Shown: piece by piece, positions 55,133 to 63,055 of the stretch
Numbering within the stretch: the first letter of the stretch is position 1
Layout: each line of letters opens with the position of its first letter
Origin: JAFGAV01 sp041479055
GTDB lineage: Bacteria > Acidobacteriota > Aminicenantia > Aminicenantales > JAFGAV01
Assembly: GCA_963702835.1 (NCBI GenBank)
Contig: OY969762.1
Span: 806,001-870,000 of the forward strand
Direction: 5' to 3'
Length of the DNA stretch: 64,000 nt
Translations under genes and position numbers: made by a program
The notes under the pieces: model-generated
Seen by the model: the letters and a program-made list of their open reading frames with translations, nothing else
Database searches by the model: none
What the model was told of the DNA's origin: nothing

Positions 55133-55333
55133 TAGGGGCCTAGGGGAGGGCTCGGCGCCTGGCCGCGGTTTTTGGCGCCGCGGACTCTCCGGGTTTCTCG
55201 GCGGTTGCGCAACTCGCTTCCTGCGGAAGCTCAGACATGCTCACCTGCCGACAAGAATATGTCAGAAGCCTTCGAAACCCGTCGATTCCGGGCTGAACCG
55301 CTCATGGCGCCTCGCTCCTCCCCTAGGCCCCTA
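55133..55333. repeat. 200-bp palindromic element with 16-bp perfect terminal inverted repeats
   Basis: TAGGGGCCTAGGGGAG at 55133-55148 recurs exactly as its complement at 55318-55333. The match continues imperfectly inward to GGCGCC on both sides, for about 27 nt per arm. The interior holds smaller hairpins (CCGCGG-TTTTTGGCG-CCGCGG; GCTTCCTGCGGAAGC). No ORF of note. It looks like a MITE-like element or a large structured RNA. Lies between the GT-C-like gene and its divergent neighbour. Confidence 0.7.
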
Positions 55334-55381
55334 CAACAATAGAGCGGCGACCACACAATTCGTCATAGAGCCATGATCATC

Positions 55382-55410
55382 TTGACATGTTTGTTGTGCC
55401 GCCATATAGT
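55382..55410 (+). promoter_or_regulatory. Promoter of the secreted unknown gene
   Basis: Perfect -35 TTGACA (55382-55387), 17-nt spacer, -10 TATAGT (55405-55410). GAGAGGG precedes ATG 55433. Confidence 0.65.
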
Positions 55411-55432
55411 TTTCCGCAAAGAGAGGGTTCCC

Positions 55433-56215
55433 ATGATGCGTCGCACAATAGGATGTTTGGGCTTGTTGCTCCTTCTGGTTTTTATCATATTGCCTGCCGC
55501 CTATGCGCAGGATAAGGCGGCGCTTTCCGATGATCAGGTTAAGGAGCGGCTGAGCTTCATCGAGAAGGCGCTGGATTCGGGCCAGACCTGCGCCAAGGTT
55601 TGGTTTTACGGCTGGATAGCCGCTTATTCGACAGGGGCCGCTGTGCAGTGGGGGCTGTCCATCGCTCACTGGAATGATGTCAAGCCGGCCGACGACTCTC
55701 CGAATGCCCCGGAGGTCCGCGACAGAACTTTTGCTCAGGATATGCTCGTGGGAGGAACGACCACAGCCTTGGGAATCTGCGGCTTATGGCTCGACCCTTT
55801 CCTGCCGGCTTATGGCCCCAACCAGCTGCGGTCCTTACCGGAAAACACGCCGGAAGAGCGGCGGGCGAAACTTCTCCGGGCCGAGGGACTCCTCCGCCAA
55901 TGCGCCCAGCGGGAGAAAGACGGACGGGGCTGGCTGAACCATTTATTGAACATGGGCGTCAACGCCGCTGCCGGGCTGGTGACGGTGCTGGTCTTCGACC
56001 GGCCCTGGACCGATGGCCTTATCACCTTTGCCGCCGGCGAAGCGGTCTCCCTCCTGAATATCTACACCCAGCCGCGCCGGGCCATCCGCGATTTGAAGAA
56101 TTATGAAATCAAGCACTGGGGACAGCAAGGGGCTTATATCCCCGAGGCTCCCTCGGACAATAAATGGACTTTCAGCCTTTATCCGGGCGGAATCAGCCTG
56201 GGCCTGCGATTCTGA
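55433..56215 (+). CDS. Secreted or membrane protein, not recognised
   Basis: It has 260 residues from ATG 55433; a start 60 nt upstream is in frame but lies in the promoter. A signal peptide (CLGLLLLLVFIILPAAYAQ) is followed by two possible membrane segments (WFYGWIAAYSTGAAVQWGL; NHLLNMGVNAAAGLVTVLVF) and a helix with Arg/Glu-rich stretches (NTPEERRAKLLRAEGLLRQ). No family is recognised. It sits in the surface-polymer-like neighbourhood with its own promoter. Confidence 0.75.
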   Translation: MMRRTIGCLGLLLLLVFIILPAAYAQDKAALSDDQVKERLSFIEKALDSGQTCAKVWFYGWIAAYSTGAAVQWGLSIAHWNDVKPADDSPNAPEVRDRTFAQDMLVGGTTTALGICGLWLDPFLPAYGPNQLRSLPENTPEERRAKLLRAEGLLRQCAQREKDGRGWLNHLLNMGVNAAAGLVTVLVFDRPWTDGLITFAAGEAVSLLNIYTQPRRAIRDLKNYEIKHWGQQGAYIPEAPSDNKWTFSLYPGGISLGLRF

Positions 56216-56247
56216 GTGATTTCGGATAATTTTGTGTTATTGATTCA

Positions 56248-56277
56248 TTGACAACCGGAAATAGCCGAGACTAAAAT
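56248..56277 (+). promoter_or_regulatory. Promoter of the radical SAM gene
   Basis: Perfect -35 TTGACA (56248-56253), 18-nt spacer, -10 TAAAAT (56272-56277). Predicted start about 10 nt before ATG 56295, with no Shine-Dalgarno. Confidence 0.55.
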
Positions 56278-56294
56278 GTTGGCTCGTCGCAATC

Positions 56295-57570
56295 ATGTCG
56301 AAGCCTCAAGATCCCCAGCCATCCCAGGCCGCAACCCTTCCGCCTCTCGAGTACCAGGAGGGCTGGTATGGCTGGGAATACGATAAAGTTTTCGCCTTCC
56401 GCTGGATGTCCTCCAAAGCCAGGGTCACCCTGCCCGAAGCTGTCGTCCGCGATTTTCGCTATCTTGTCTTTCCTGTTTTCTCCGAGTACACCGACTACAG
56501 CCAAAGGCTGACCGTTTCTTTTAACGGCCGTCAGGTAGCCGACCTGCCTCTTCTTTTCCAATGGTGCATCTACACGGTCGATCTCCGCTCCGCGGAGCAG
56601 GATAGGGCGAGGAGCACCCCGGCTTCGCCTCCCCCCCAGGGGGGCGAGTTACGGCTCAGCCTCAACAAGGTTTTCCCGGCCAAATACCATCCCGGTGACG
56701 GCCGGGAGCTGGGCGTCCGGGTGGGAGTGTTTGATTTCAATAACGACCCGGAGCGGTACTTGGATTTTCGTTTTTTTCTCGAAAACGCCCAGCTCAACTA
56801 TGGGGAGATGCTGGCCGGGAAAACCGAGCTCAGCTCCTTCCCGCTTAACCTGGGCATCGACCTTTACGGCAAGTGCAACATCAAGCCGCCCTGCGTGTAC
56901 TGCCTGTGGGACCGGATGAAGATCCTGGAGGGCGAGCTGGCCGACCTGGTCATCGACGACCGGACCCTGGAATCCTACGGACCCTTCTTCAAGTCGGCCC
57001 GCAACCTGGTCAACTGCTCCTTCGGCGAGCCGCTGCTCCATCCCCGTTTTAAGGAAATCCTGGAATCCATCGGCCGGCACGGCAAGTTCCTCGAGTCTTT
57101 CGACCAACGGCCAGGCTTTCACCGAACGGACGGTCAGGGCCCTGGTGGGCAAGCCGGTCTATCTCTATGTCTCCCTGGATGCCGCCACGCCGGAGACTTA
57201 CGCCAAGATCCGGAACGACCGCTGGGAGGGGATCATCCCCAACCTGGAGCTTCTCAACCAAGAGCGGAAGAAGGCTGGGAATTTCCCCAAACTGTTCATG
57301 GTCTTCATGCCCATGCGGGTCAACCGCCAGGACCTGGAGCCTTATTTCCAGCTCTGCCGGCACCTGGATGCCGACTCGCTCGTCCTCCGGCCTTTGCTCT
57401 ACCTGTGGAACCCCAAGATCGAAGCCGACCGGGGGGGATATCATTTCGATTACAAGAAAGAAATGCTCAGCCGCGAGGAAGTCGAGGAGATCATCCGGGA
57501 GTGCCAACGTCTGTCCAAGCTCTACGGCGTCCCGCTGGCCAATCAGTTTAATTTCGGGAAATATACTTGA
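56295..57570 (+). CDS. Radical SAM protein with N-terminal beta-sandwich domain and CX5CX2C cluster motif, frameshifted
   Basis: The first 190 residues form a beta-rich domain (LRLSLNKVFPAKYHPGDG; VGVFDFNNDPERYLDFRFFL) of unknown family. The radical SAM core then begins LGIDLYGKCNIKPPCVYCLW: Cys194, Cys200, Cys203, that is CX5CX2C rather than the usual CX3CX2C. Frame is lost at 57098-57100 (one T extra). In the restored frame it reads STNGQAFTERTVRALVGKPV and LYVSLDAATPETYAKIRND, a normal SPASM-type core. It stops at 57570, but a second missing base would join it to the 57578-57994 SPASM piece; the whole would be about 565 residues. Substrate unknown; a sulfatase-family gene is convergent downstream. 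Confidence 0.75.
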
Positions 57571-57577
57571 GGCCGAG

Positions 57578-57994
57578 ATGAGCCCTTCCAAAAAGCTCGA
57601 AACCTCCCCGGCCCTCCCGGACGACGACCTGGGCCGCTCCAGAATGCCGCTCTGCCGGGAGCCGTGGGAAAGCTACTACATTCTCCGCCGGGGAATTTTG
57701 CCCTGCTGTCACGGGAATCCCATCATCGCCCCTATCACGGACTGGGCCGCCGCCTGGAATGCGCCGCAGATCCAGGAGATCAGGCGCTACCTCAGCCAAG
57801 GCCGGTTAAGCCCGTATTGTCTGGAAAGCCGCGGCTGCCCGATTGTTCAGAGGGTTCTTTACGAGCAGGAGACCCAAGGATCGACGGCCGCGCTGCCGCG
57901 CCGGCCTCGGCTGCTCCGTTTCCTCAACCGCCTGATGTTCCGGATCCCCGGCCGGCTGGTCAGGGCCTACCGGGAGAAGAAACAAAGAAGATAA
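57578..57994 (+). CDS. SPASM-like C-terminal segment of the radical SAM protein
   Basis: A 138-residue frame, ATG 57578 behind GAGG. It has CREPWESYYILRRGILPCCHG and, after 50 residues, a further Cys (YCLESRGCP), which fits auxiliary-cluster Cys of SPASM proteins. It has no radical SAM core of its own. It is most simply the C-terminus of the preceding gene, separated by one indel near 57560; an independent small gene is possible because of the Shine-Dalgarno. Confidence 0.6.
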   Translation: MSPSKKLETSPALPDDDLGRSRMPLCREPWESYYILRRGILPCCHGNPIIAPITDWAAAWNAPQIQEIRRYLSQGRLSPYCLESRGCPIVQRVLYEQETQGSTAALPRRPRLLRFLNRLMFRIPGRLVRAYREKKQRR

Positions 57995-58033
57995 GAGGAT
58001 GGGCGGAGACGCCTGCGAATTCTCATAACAATA

Positions 58034-58075
58034 TTTATCCCCCCTTACCCCCCTTAGAAAACAAGGGGGGATAAA
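58034..58075. terminator. Bidirectional hairpin between convergent genes
   Basis: Perfect 13-bp inverted repeat TTTATCCCCCCTT / AAGGGGGGATAAA with a 16-nt loop that itself contains another C6 run. Placed between the radical SAM and sulfatase genes, which converge. No long T run, so termination is inferred from the stem. Confidence 0.55.
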
Positions 58076-58113
58076 GGTTGGTGTCTCCGGAAAGGTCGGC
58101 CGGGGCGGTCGGT

Positions 58114-58193
58114 GCGACCATAAGGGAAGGTTTAGCCTTTCCGAGCCGGCTTTGAAGGGACCCCGATTTTTGGGGCGCCGAGGATGTGGGAGC
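58114..58193 (+). repeat. Dispersed hairpin repeat, copy 2
   Basis: About 80 nt matching the minus strand of 32510-32592, with the same two hairpins (GGAAGG-TTTAG-CCTTTCC type; CCCCG-ATTTT-TGGGG). It ends 7 nt before the sulfatase stop, so it lies in the 3' region of that gene. Confidence 0.8.
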
Positions 58194-58199
58194 CGGATT

Positions 58200-59807
58200 C
58201 TATTTCCTGATATACCCCAGGGATTTCAACAGCTCCTCGGCCGATTTGTCCACGGGAATCACTTCCTTATTCTGGAGGACATCCCGAGTCATTTTTTCCA
58301 GTTCTTGACGAAGGGCCAACACTTCAGCTTGGCCGGCCTTTTGAGGGAATATATTCGTTCTTTCGGCCGGGTCGGAGGCCAGGTCGAACAGCTCGTAGCG
58401 TTTTTCTTCGGGAGTGAAGATCAGATGCCAGGGATATCTCCACAGGGCGAACTTATCCCAGGCCGCCTCAGGCTTGTAGGTTTGCTCGAAAATGGCCGGC
58501 GGATTCTTTGGAGGCCCGCTGAGCAGGCTTCGGCCCTGGTAGAAAGAGGGTGTCTTGAACCCCATTATCTTGGTGATGGTGGGTGCTATGTCGAGCAAGG
58601 TGACGGGGTCCTTCCGGACCTGGCCGGCCTCCTGGGCGCCGGGCCGGTAGAGCAGAACCGGAACCCGCATATAGTTCTCATAAAGATAGTGGATATGGCC
58701 GACATGACGGTCGCCGTTGGGGCTGAGGTACTCGCCCAGGCCCTCGCCGTGGTCGCCAAAGACCAGGATGGCCGTGTCTTTGAGCCGTCCCAGCTCTTCC
58801 AGCTTGTCCAGGAGGCGGCCGAAATGAAAGTCCATGTACTCGACTTCCTTTTTATAGTATTCGGGCAGGACTTCGGGAGGCAGCAGCATTTTGCCCCGGA
58901 GGGTCATGCGGAAAGGCCGGGGCCGGCCGCGGTTGATGACGTCCAGGACCGCCCTGTTCTTGAGAAAATAGACGTTGTCCGGCCGGCGGATGTACCAGCC
59001 GCTCACGAACTCAATGCCCAGGCCGGCGCTGTCGAAGGGCGGGTCGAATTCAAGGAGGTCCAGCCGGGCCTGGAAGTTGTTGGGATAGTAAGGGCTGCTG
59101 ACCTCGATGACAAACTTGTTGCGGCCGTGGCCGAGGGTTACCTCCAAGGGGATGGTGAGATATTTGCTCAGATAGTACCGGCCTCCCAGGAGCCGGCCGT
59201 TGAAAGTGACCTTCATATCAGGAGGAGCGTCGGGCGTGATGTAGGGCTCATGAGGGTCGGAGTAATGGACCCACAGGAAGAAGGGCCGGCCGGAGTTCTT
59301 CTCCAGCCAGGGCAGGACTTGGCGGTTCACTTCCTCGGCGTGGAGATACCAGCGGTCGCTGGGGAATTCGTCCCGGTAGAGGTCGAACCCTTCGGCCAAG
59401 CCAAAAACCGATTTCAGGACGCCCAGGGAGACGAAGGCCGCCGTGGTGAATCCGTTTTTCCTGAAGAGAGTGGCCAGGGTCGGCCGGGTTTTTAGGGGAC
59501 GGATGACCTGGCCGTTGTTGTAGTTCTTGACCTGGAAGGGCTGCTCGGAGAAGAAGACCGAAGCATGAGAGGGGAGGGTGATGGGGATAAGGCTGAGGCA
59601 GGTTTCGAAGCGGAGCCCGCGGCGGGCCAGCTCGTCCAAGCGCGGAGTGGCCGCGCTGCCCGGCCGGTAGCAGTTGAGGTAGTCGGCGCGCTGTGTGTCC
59701 AGGGTGACCAGGATGAAGTTGCGGGGCGGGGGCTGGGTTCGGCAGAAAGCGCTCAACAGGCAGAGTGCGGCCAGCAGCAGAATTGGGCAAGCCTGAAACC
59801 GTCTCAT
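58200..59807 (-). CDS. Sulfatase-family (alkaline phosphatase superfamily) hydrolase, Thr at the nucleophile position, beta insert
   Basis: It has 535 residues. A lipoprotein-like signal (LLAALCLLSAFC) precedes the fold. Metal sites: FILVTLDTQRADYLN (Asp37) and VFGDHGEGLGEY. The nucleophile motif reads T77-LPSH instead of the C/S-x-P-S-R of true sulfatases, so no formylglycine can form. Thr could act directly, as in phosphoethanolamine transferases. An insert of about 130 residues (MKVTFNGRLLGGRYYLSKYL to VSSPYYPNNFQARLDLLEF) looks like a carbohydrate-binding beta domain. Sulfate ester, phosphate or phosphonate substrates are all possible. Confidence 0.85.
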   Translation of the reverse strand: MRRFQACPILLLAALCLLSAFCRTQPPPRNFILVTLDTQRADYLNCYRPGSAATPRLDELARRGLRFETCLSLIPITLPSHASVFFSEQPFQVKNYNNGQVIRPLKTRPTLATLFRKNGFTTAAFVSLGVLKSVFGLAEGFDLYRDEFPSDRWYLHAEEVNRQVLPWLEKNSGRPFFLWVHYSDPHEPYITPDAPPDMKVTFNGRLLGGRYYLSKYLTIPLEVTLGHGRNKFVIEVSSPYYPNNFQARLDLLEFDPPFDSAGLGIEFVSGWYIRRPDNVYFLKNRAVLDVINRGRPRPFRMTLRGKMLLPPEVLPEYYKKEVEYMDFHFGRLLDKLEELGRLKDTAILVFGDHGEGLGEYLSPNGDRHVGHIHYLYENYMRVPVLLYRPGAQEAGQVRKDPVTLLDIAPTITKIMGFKTPSFYQGRSLLSGPPKNPPAIFEQTYKPEAAWDKFALWRYPWHLIFTPEEKRYELFDLASDPAERTNIFPQKAGQAEVLALRQELEKMTRDVLQNKEVIPVDKSAEELLKSLGYIRK

Positions 59808-59819
59808 ATTTGGAGGCCT

Positions 59820-59848
59820 ATTCTAGATAAGGCGGAAAAAATTGTCAA
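59820..59848 (-). promoter_or_regulatory. Promoter of the sulfatase-family gene
   Basis: On the minus strand: perfect -35 TTGACA, 17-nt spacer, -10 TAGAAT. The start of transcription falls only a few nt from the ATG at 59807. Confidence 0.6.
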
Positions 59849-59923
59849 AACCGCAAAGGCCCAGAAAGCATCTCCAAACGTATGATGGCCACTGTTAAGA
59901 GAACAGCAAAGGCCAACAACCAT

Positions 59924-59952
59924 TTGAAACTTCAGGCTGATTTTATTAGAAT
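59924..59952 (+). promoter_or_regulatory. Promoter of the nuo operon
   Basis: -35 TTGAAA (59924-59929), 17-nt spacer, -10 TAGAAT (59947-59952). Predicted start about 4 nt before ATG 59964; GGGGA could serve as a Shine-Dalgarno only if transcription starts further upstream. Confidence 0.55.
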
Positions 59953-59963
59953 GGGGAATAAAA

Positions 59964-60308
59964 ATGATCGAATTGTTTCTGGTTTTCGCGGTATTCGGCA
60001 TTTTAGGGGGGGTGCTTCTTTTCCTGAACAAGCTCCTCGGCCCCCGGCGGACCACGCCCCTCAAGGAAACGCCTTTTGAATGCGGCAGCCCTGCCCTGGA
60101 ATCAGGGATAAAGCCTTTTTCCATCAAGTTCGCCGTTATCGCCTTCCTGTTTCTCATTTTCGACATTGAGATCGTCTTCTTCTTTCCCTGGGCTTTGGTC
60201 TTCCGCGAGATCTCGGCGGAAGGCCTGGCCGTCATGGGCGTTTTTGTCCTGGTGCTGGCCGTGGGCTTCATCTATGCCTGGCGCAAGGGAGCCTTCCAGT
60301 GGGATTGA
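59964..60308 (+). CDS. nuoA: NADH-quinone oxidoreductase subunit A
   Basis: It has 114 residues and three membrane helices. Conserved loop FECGSPALESG and FAVIAFLFLIFDIEIVFFFPW match subunit A near the quinone tunnel of complex I. First gene of nuoABCDEF; overlaps nuoB by 10 nt. Confidence 0.95.
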   Translation: MIELFLVFAVFGILGGVLLFLNKLLGPRRTTPLKETPFECGSPALESGIKPFSIKFAVIAFLFLIFDIEIVFFFPWALVFREISAEGLAVMGVFVLVLAVGFIYAWRKGAFQWD

Positions 60309-60799
60309 CCGAGAAGCGCCCCATGGCCGGCAACTTTCTGACGACAACCTTCAACAGCCTGCTGGGCTGGGCCCGCAAGTATTCGCTGTTCCATTATCCC
60401 TTCGTCACCGCCTGCTGCGGCATGGAATACATGTCCAGCGCCTGCGCCCATTTCGACATCGACCGATTCGGAGCCGGCTGGACGCGGTTCTCCCCGCGCC
60501 AGTCCGACATGCTGCTGGTAGTGGGCACCATTTCCCAGAAACAGGCGCCCGTGGTGAGGACGGTCTATGAACAGATAACTGAGCCCAAATGGGTCATCGC
60601 CATCGGCGCTTGCGCTGTGAGCGGCGGGATCTACGACAACTACGCCGTGGTCCAGGGCCTGGACACCGTTATCCCGGTAGACGTCTATGTACCCGGTTGC
60701 CCGCCGCGGCCGGAGACCATCCTGGACGCCCTGTTGAAGCTTCAGGAAAAAATCCAAAAACAAGAGCAAGAGTGGAGATGGAAGAGGCGAAGACCCTGA
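60299..60799 (+). CDS. nuoB: NADH-quinone oxidoreductase subunit B
   Basis: Holds cluster N2, the last iron-sulfur cluster before quinone. It has 166 residues. Cluster Cys: TACCGMEYMS (two Cys), IGACAVSGG and YVPGCPPRPE. GTG start at 60299. Overlaps nuoA and, by 22 nt, nuoC. Confidence 0.95.
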   Translation: MGLTEKRPMAGNFLTTTFNSLLGWARKYSLFHYPFVTACCGMEYMSSACAHFDIDRFGAGWTRFSPRQSDMLLVVGTISQKQAPVVRTVYEQITEPKWVIAIGACAVSGGIYDNYAVVQGLDTVIPVDVYVPGCPPRPETILDALLKLQEKIQKQEQEWRWKRRRP

Positions 60800-61257
60800 C
60801 CGAAATTCGCCGGCTCTATCCGGATAAAATCCGGGAAGCCTTCACTCTGCACGGCGACGATATCCTGGTCACGGACCGGGAGTCCTTGCTCAGCCTGGTC
60901 CAGTCGCTCAAGGGGAAACCCCTGAACTACATTATGCTCCTCGATTTGACCGCCGTGGACTATTTGGCCGAACGCTCTATTGTGGAGATGGTTTATACCC
61001 TTTATTCCCTGCACCGAAACCACCGGCTGAGGATCAAGGTGCCCCTTCCGGCGGCCGAATTGTCCATCGCTTCCCTGACCGGCTTGTGGAAGAACGCTAA
61101 CTGGCTGGAGAGGGAAGTCTTCGACATGTTCGGCGTCCGCTTCGAGGGACATCCCGACCTGAGGCGCCTGTTCCTCTATGATGAGTTCCAGGGCCATCCC
61201 TTGCGGAAGGACTATCCGTTGCGCCGCCGCCAGCCGATACTCCCCTTGAGGAAATAA
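60778..61257 (+). CDS. nuoC: NADH-quinone oxidoreductase subunit C
   Basis: Peripheral-arm subunit next to NuoD. 159 residues from ATG 60778; a GTG 6 nt upstream is possible. Signature: REVFDMFGVRFEGHPDLRRL followed by FQGHPLRKDYPL. Separate from nuoD, not fused as in some bacteria. Confidence 0.93.
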   Translation: MEEAKTLTEIRRLYPDKIREAFTLHGDDILVTDRESLLSLVQSLKGKPLNYIMLLDLTAVDYLAERSIVEMVYTLYSLHRNHRLRIKVPLPAAELSIASLTGLWKNANWLEREVFDMFGVRFEGHPDLRRLFLYDEFQGHPLRKDYPLRRRQPILPLRK

Positions 61258-61258
61258 A

Positions 61259-62584
61259 GTGGCCAGTCGTTTGCAGAAGGAAGCCCGCTCGGAGAGCATG
61301 CTGCTCAACATGGGGCCTTCCCATCCGGCCATGCACGGCGCGATCCGGATCATGCTGGAGCTGGACGGGGAGAGGGTCCTGAACTCCGAGGTGGAGCTCG
61401 GCTACCTCCATCGCGGCTTCGAGAAGACCTGCGAGGAACGGACCTACTTCAACCTGCTGCCCTACACCGATCGACTGAATTACGTCTCGCCCCTCATCAA
61501 CAACCTGGGCTATGTCATGACCGTGGAGAAAATGCTGGGGTTGGAAATCCCCGAGCGGGCCCAGGTCATCCGGGTGCTGATGAGCGAGCTGTCCCGGGTG
61601 GCGGATCATCTGACCTGCCTGGCGGCCATGGCCATGGAATGCGGAGCTTTCACCATCTTCCTGTATAACATCAAGGCCCGGGAGTTCATCTGGGACGTCA
61701 TCGAATACACCACCGGCGCCCGGATGACAACTTCCTATATACGGGTCGGAGGCGTCCGGGCCGACCTGCACGCCGGGTTCGAAGATTCCTTGAAAAAAGC
61801 TCTGACCGAGACGCGCCAGGTTCTCCGGGACGTGCACGGCCTCTTGGACAAAAACAAGATCTTCCTCAACCGGACGCGCGACGTCGGCGTCATCTCCCCG
61901 GAGGATGCCCTGTCCTACGGCTGGACCGGGCCCTGCCTGCGGTCGACGGGGATCCGCTACGACGTCCGAAAAGCGCATCCTTATCTGGTCTATGACCGCT
62001 TGGAATTCGAGGTCCCCCTGGGCGAGCGGGGAGACAATTATGACCGCTATGCGGTCCGTATGAAAGAGATGGAGCAGAGCCTGAGAATCATCGAGCAGGC
62101 CGTCCAGCTCCTGGCCGGCTCACCGCCGGCCGTCATGCCCCCCGGATTGGAGCCCGAAGCCGCCATCAAGGACAGCCGGGTCCGGAAGCCGGACAGCCCG
62201 GTGCGGCTTTCGCCCACTCTGGAGGGTTCGGAGAAGAGCCTGTATCCGGGGATCCTGGCCGACGACGGCCGGTCCATCATCCCGCCCAAAGAGGATACCT
62301 ACACTTCCATCGAGGGCTTGATCCGCCATTTCAAGTTCTTCATGGCCGGGCACGGCATCAGGCCGCCCAAGGGCGAAGCCTATTTCTCCGTGGAGGGCGG
62401 GAACGGCGAGGTAGGCTACTACATCGTATCGGACGGCACCGACCGGCCCTACCGCCTCCACCTCCGCGCGCCCTGCCTGCATATCCTGTCCGCCCTGGAA
62501 TCGCTGATCCGGGGCCGGTACCTGGCCGACATCATCCCCACCTTCGGTTCGATGAACATCATCCTGGGGGAGCTCGACCGATGA
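61259..62584 (+). CDS. nuoD: NADH-quinone oxidoreductase subunit D
   Basis: 49-kDa-type subunit lining the quinone site. It has 441 residues. Begins GTG 61259; motifs NMGPSHPAMHG, ELGYLHRGFEKTCEERTYF and C-terminal DIIPTFGSMNIILGELDR. It overlaps nuoE by 4 nt. Confidence 0.95.
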   Translation: MASRLQKEARSESMLLNMGPSHPAMHGAIRIMLELDGERVLNSEVELGYLHRGFEKTCEERTYFNLLPYTDRLNYVSPLINNLGYVMTVEKMLGLEIPERAQVIRVLMSELSRVADHLTCLAAMAMECGAFTIFLYNIKAREFIWDVIEYTTGARMTTSYIRVGGVRADLHAGFEDSLKKALTETRQVLRDVHGLLDKNKIFLNRTRDVGVISPEDALSYGWTGPCLRSTGIRYDVRKAHPYLVYDRLEFEVPLGERGDNYDRYAVRMKEMEQSLRIIEQAVQLLAGSPPAVMPPGLEPEAAIKDSRVRKPDSPVRLSPTLEGSEKSLYPGILADDGRSIIPPKEDTYTSIEGLIRHFKFFMAGHGIRPPKGEAYFSVEGGNGEVGYYIVSDGTDRPYRLHLRAPCLHILSALESLIRGRYLADIIPTFGSMNIILGELDR

Positions 62585-63054
62585 GCCCCGAGATTTCGGA
62601 TAAGGTCAAGCGGCAGGTCGAGGACATCCTGTCCAGGTATCCCCGTCCGCAAGCGGCTCTCCTGCCCGTCCTCCATTGCCTCCAGAAGGAGAGGGGTTTC
62701 ATCTCCCCGGCCGAGGAGCAGTGGGTGGCCGAGAGGCTGAGGATCAAGCAGATCAGGGTCAGGGAGGTGGTGACCTTCTACACCATGTTCCTGCAGCGGC
62801 CGGTAGGTAGATATCACCTGCAGGTCTGCAGCAACCTGAGCTGCGCGCTGGAAGGGGGAGACGACCTGCAAGCCTATTTGGAGAACAGGCTGGGGATCAG
62901 GACGGGCGAAACAACGGCTGACGGCCGCTTCACCCTGTCCCAGGTCGAGTGCCTGGGCGCCTGCGATGAGGCACCCTGCCTGATGGTCAATCTTGACTAT
63001 CACACCCGGCTCGACCGGGACAAGGTGGACCGTCTGCTCCGGGAACTAGACTGA
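62581..63054 (+). CDS. nuoE: NADH-quinone oxidoreductase subunit E
   Basis: 24-kDa-type 2Fe-2S subunit of the NADH module. It has 157 residues. Cluster Cys lie in VCSNLSCALEGG and ECLGACDEAPCL; the last two follow the CLGACD pattern. Overlaps nuoD by ATGA; 1 nt before nuoF. Confidence 0.95.
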   Translation: MSPEISDKVKRQVEDILSRYPRPQAALLPVLHCLQKERGFISPAEEQWVAERLRIKQIRVREVVTFYTMFLQRPVGRYHLQVCSNLSCALEGGDDLQAYLENRLGIRTGETTADGRFTLSQVECLGACDEAPCLMVNLDYHTRLDRDKVDRLLRELD

Positions 63055-63055
63055 G

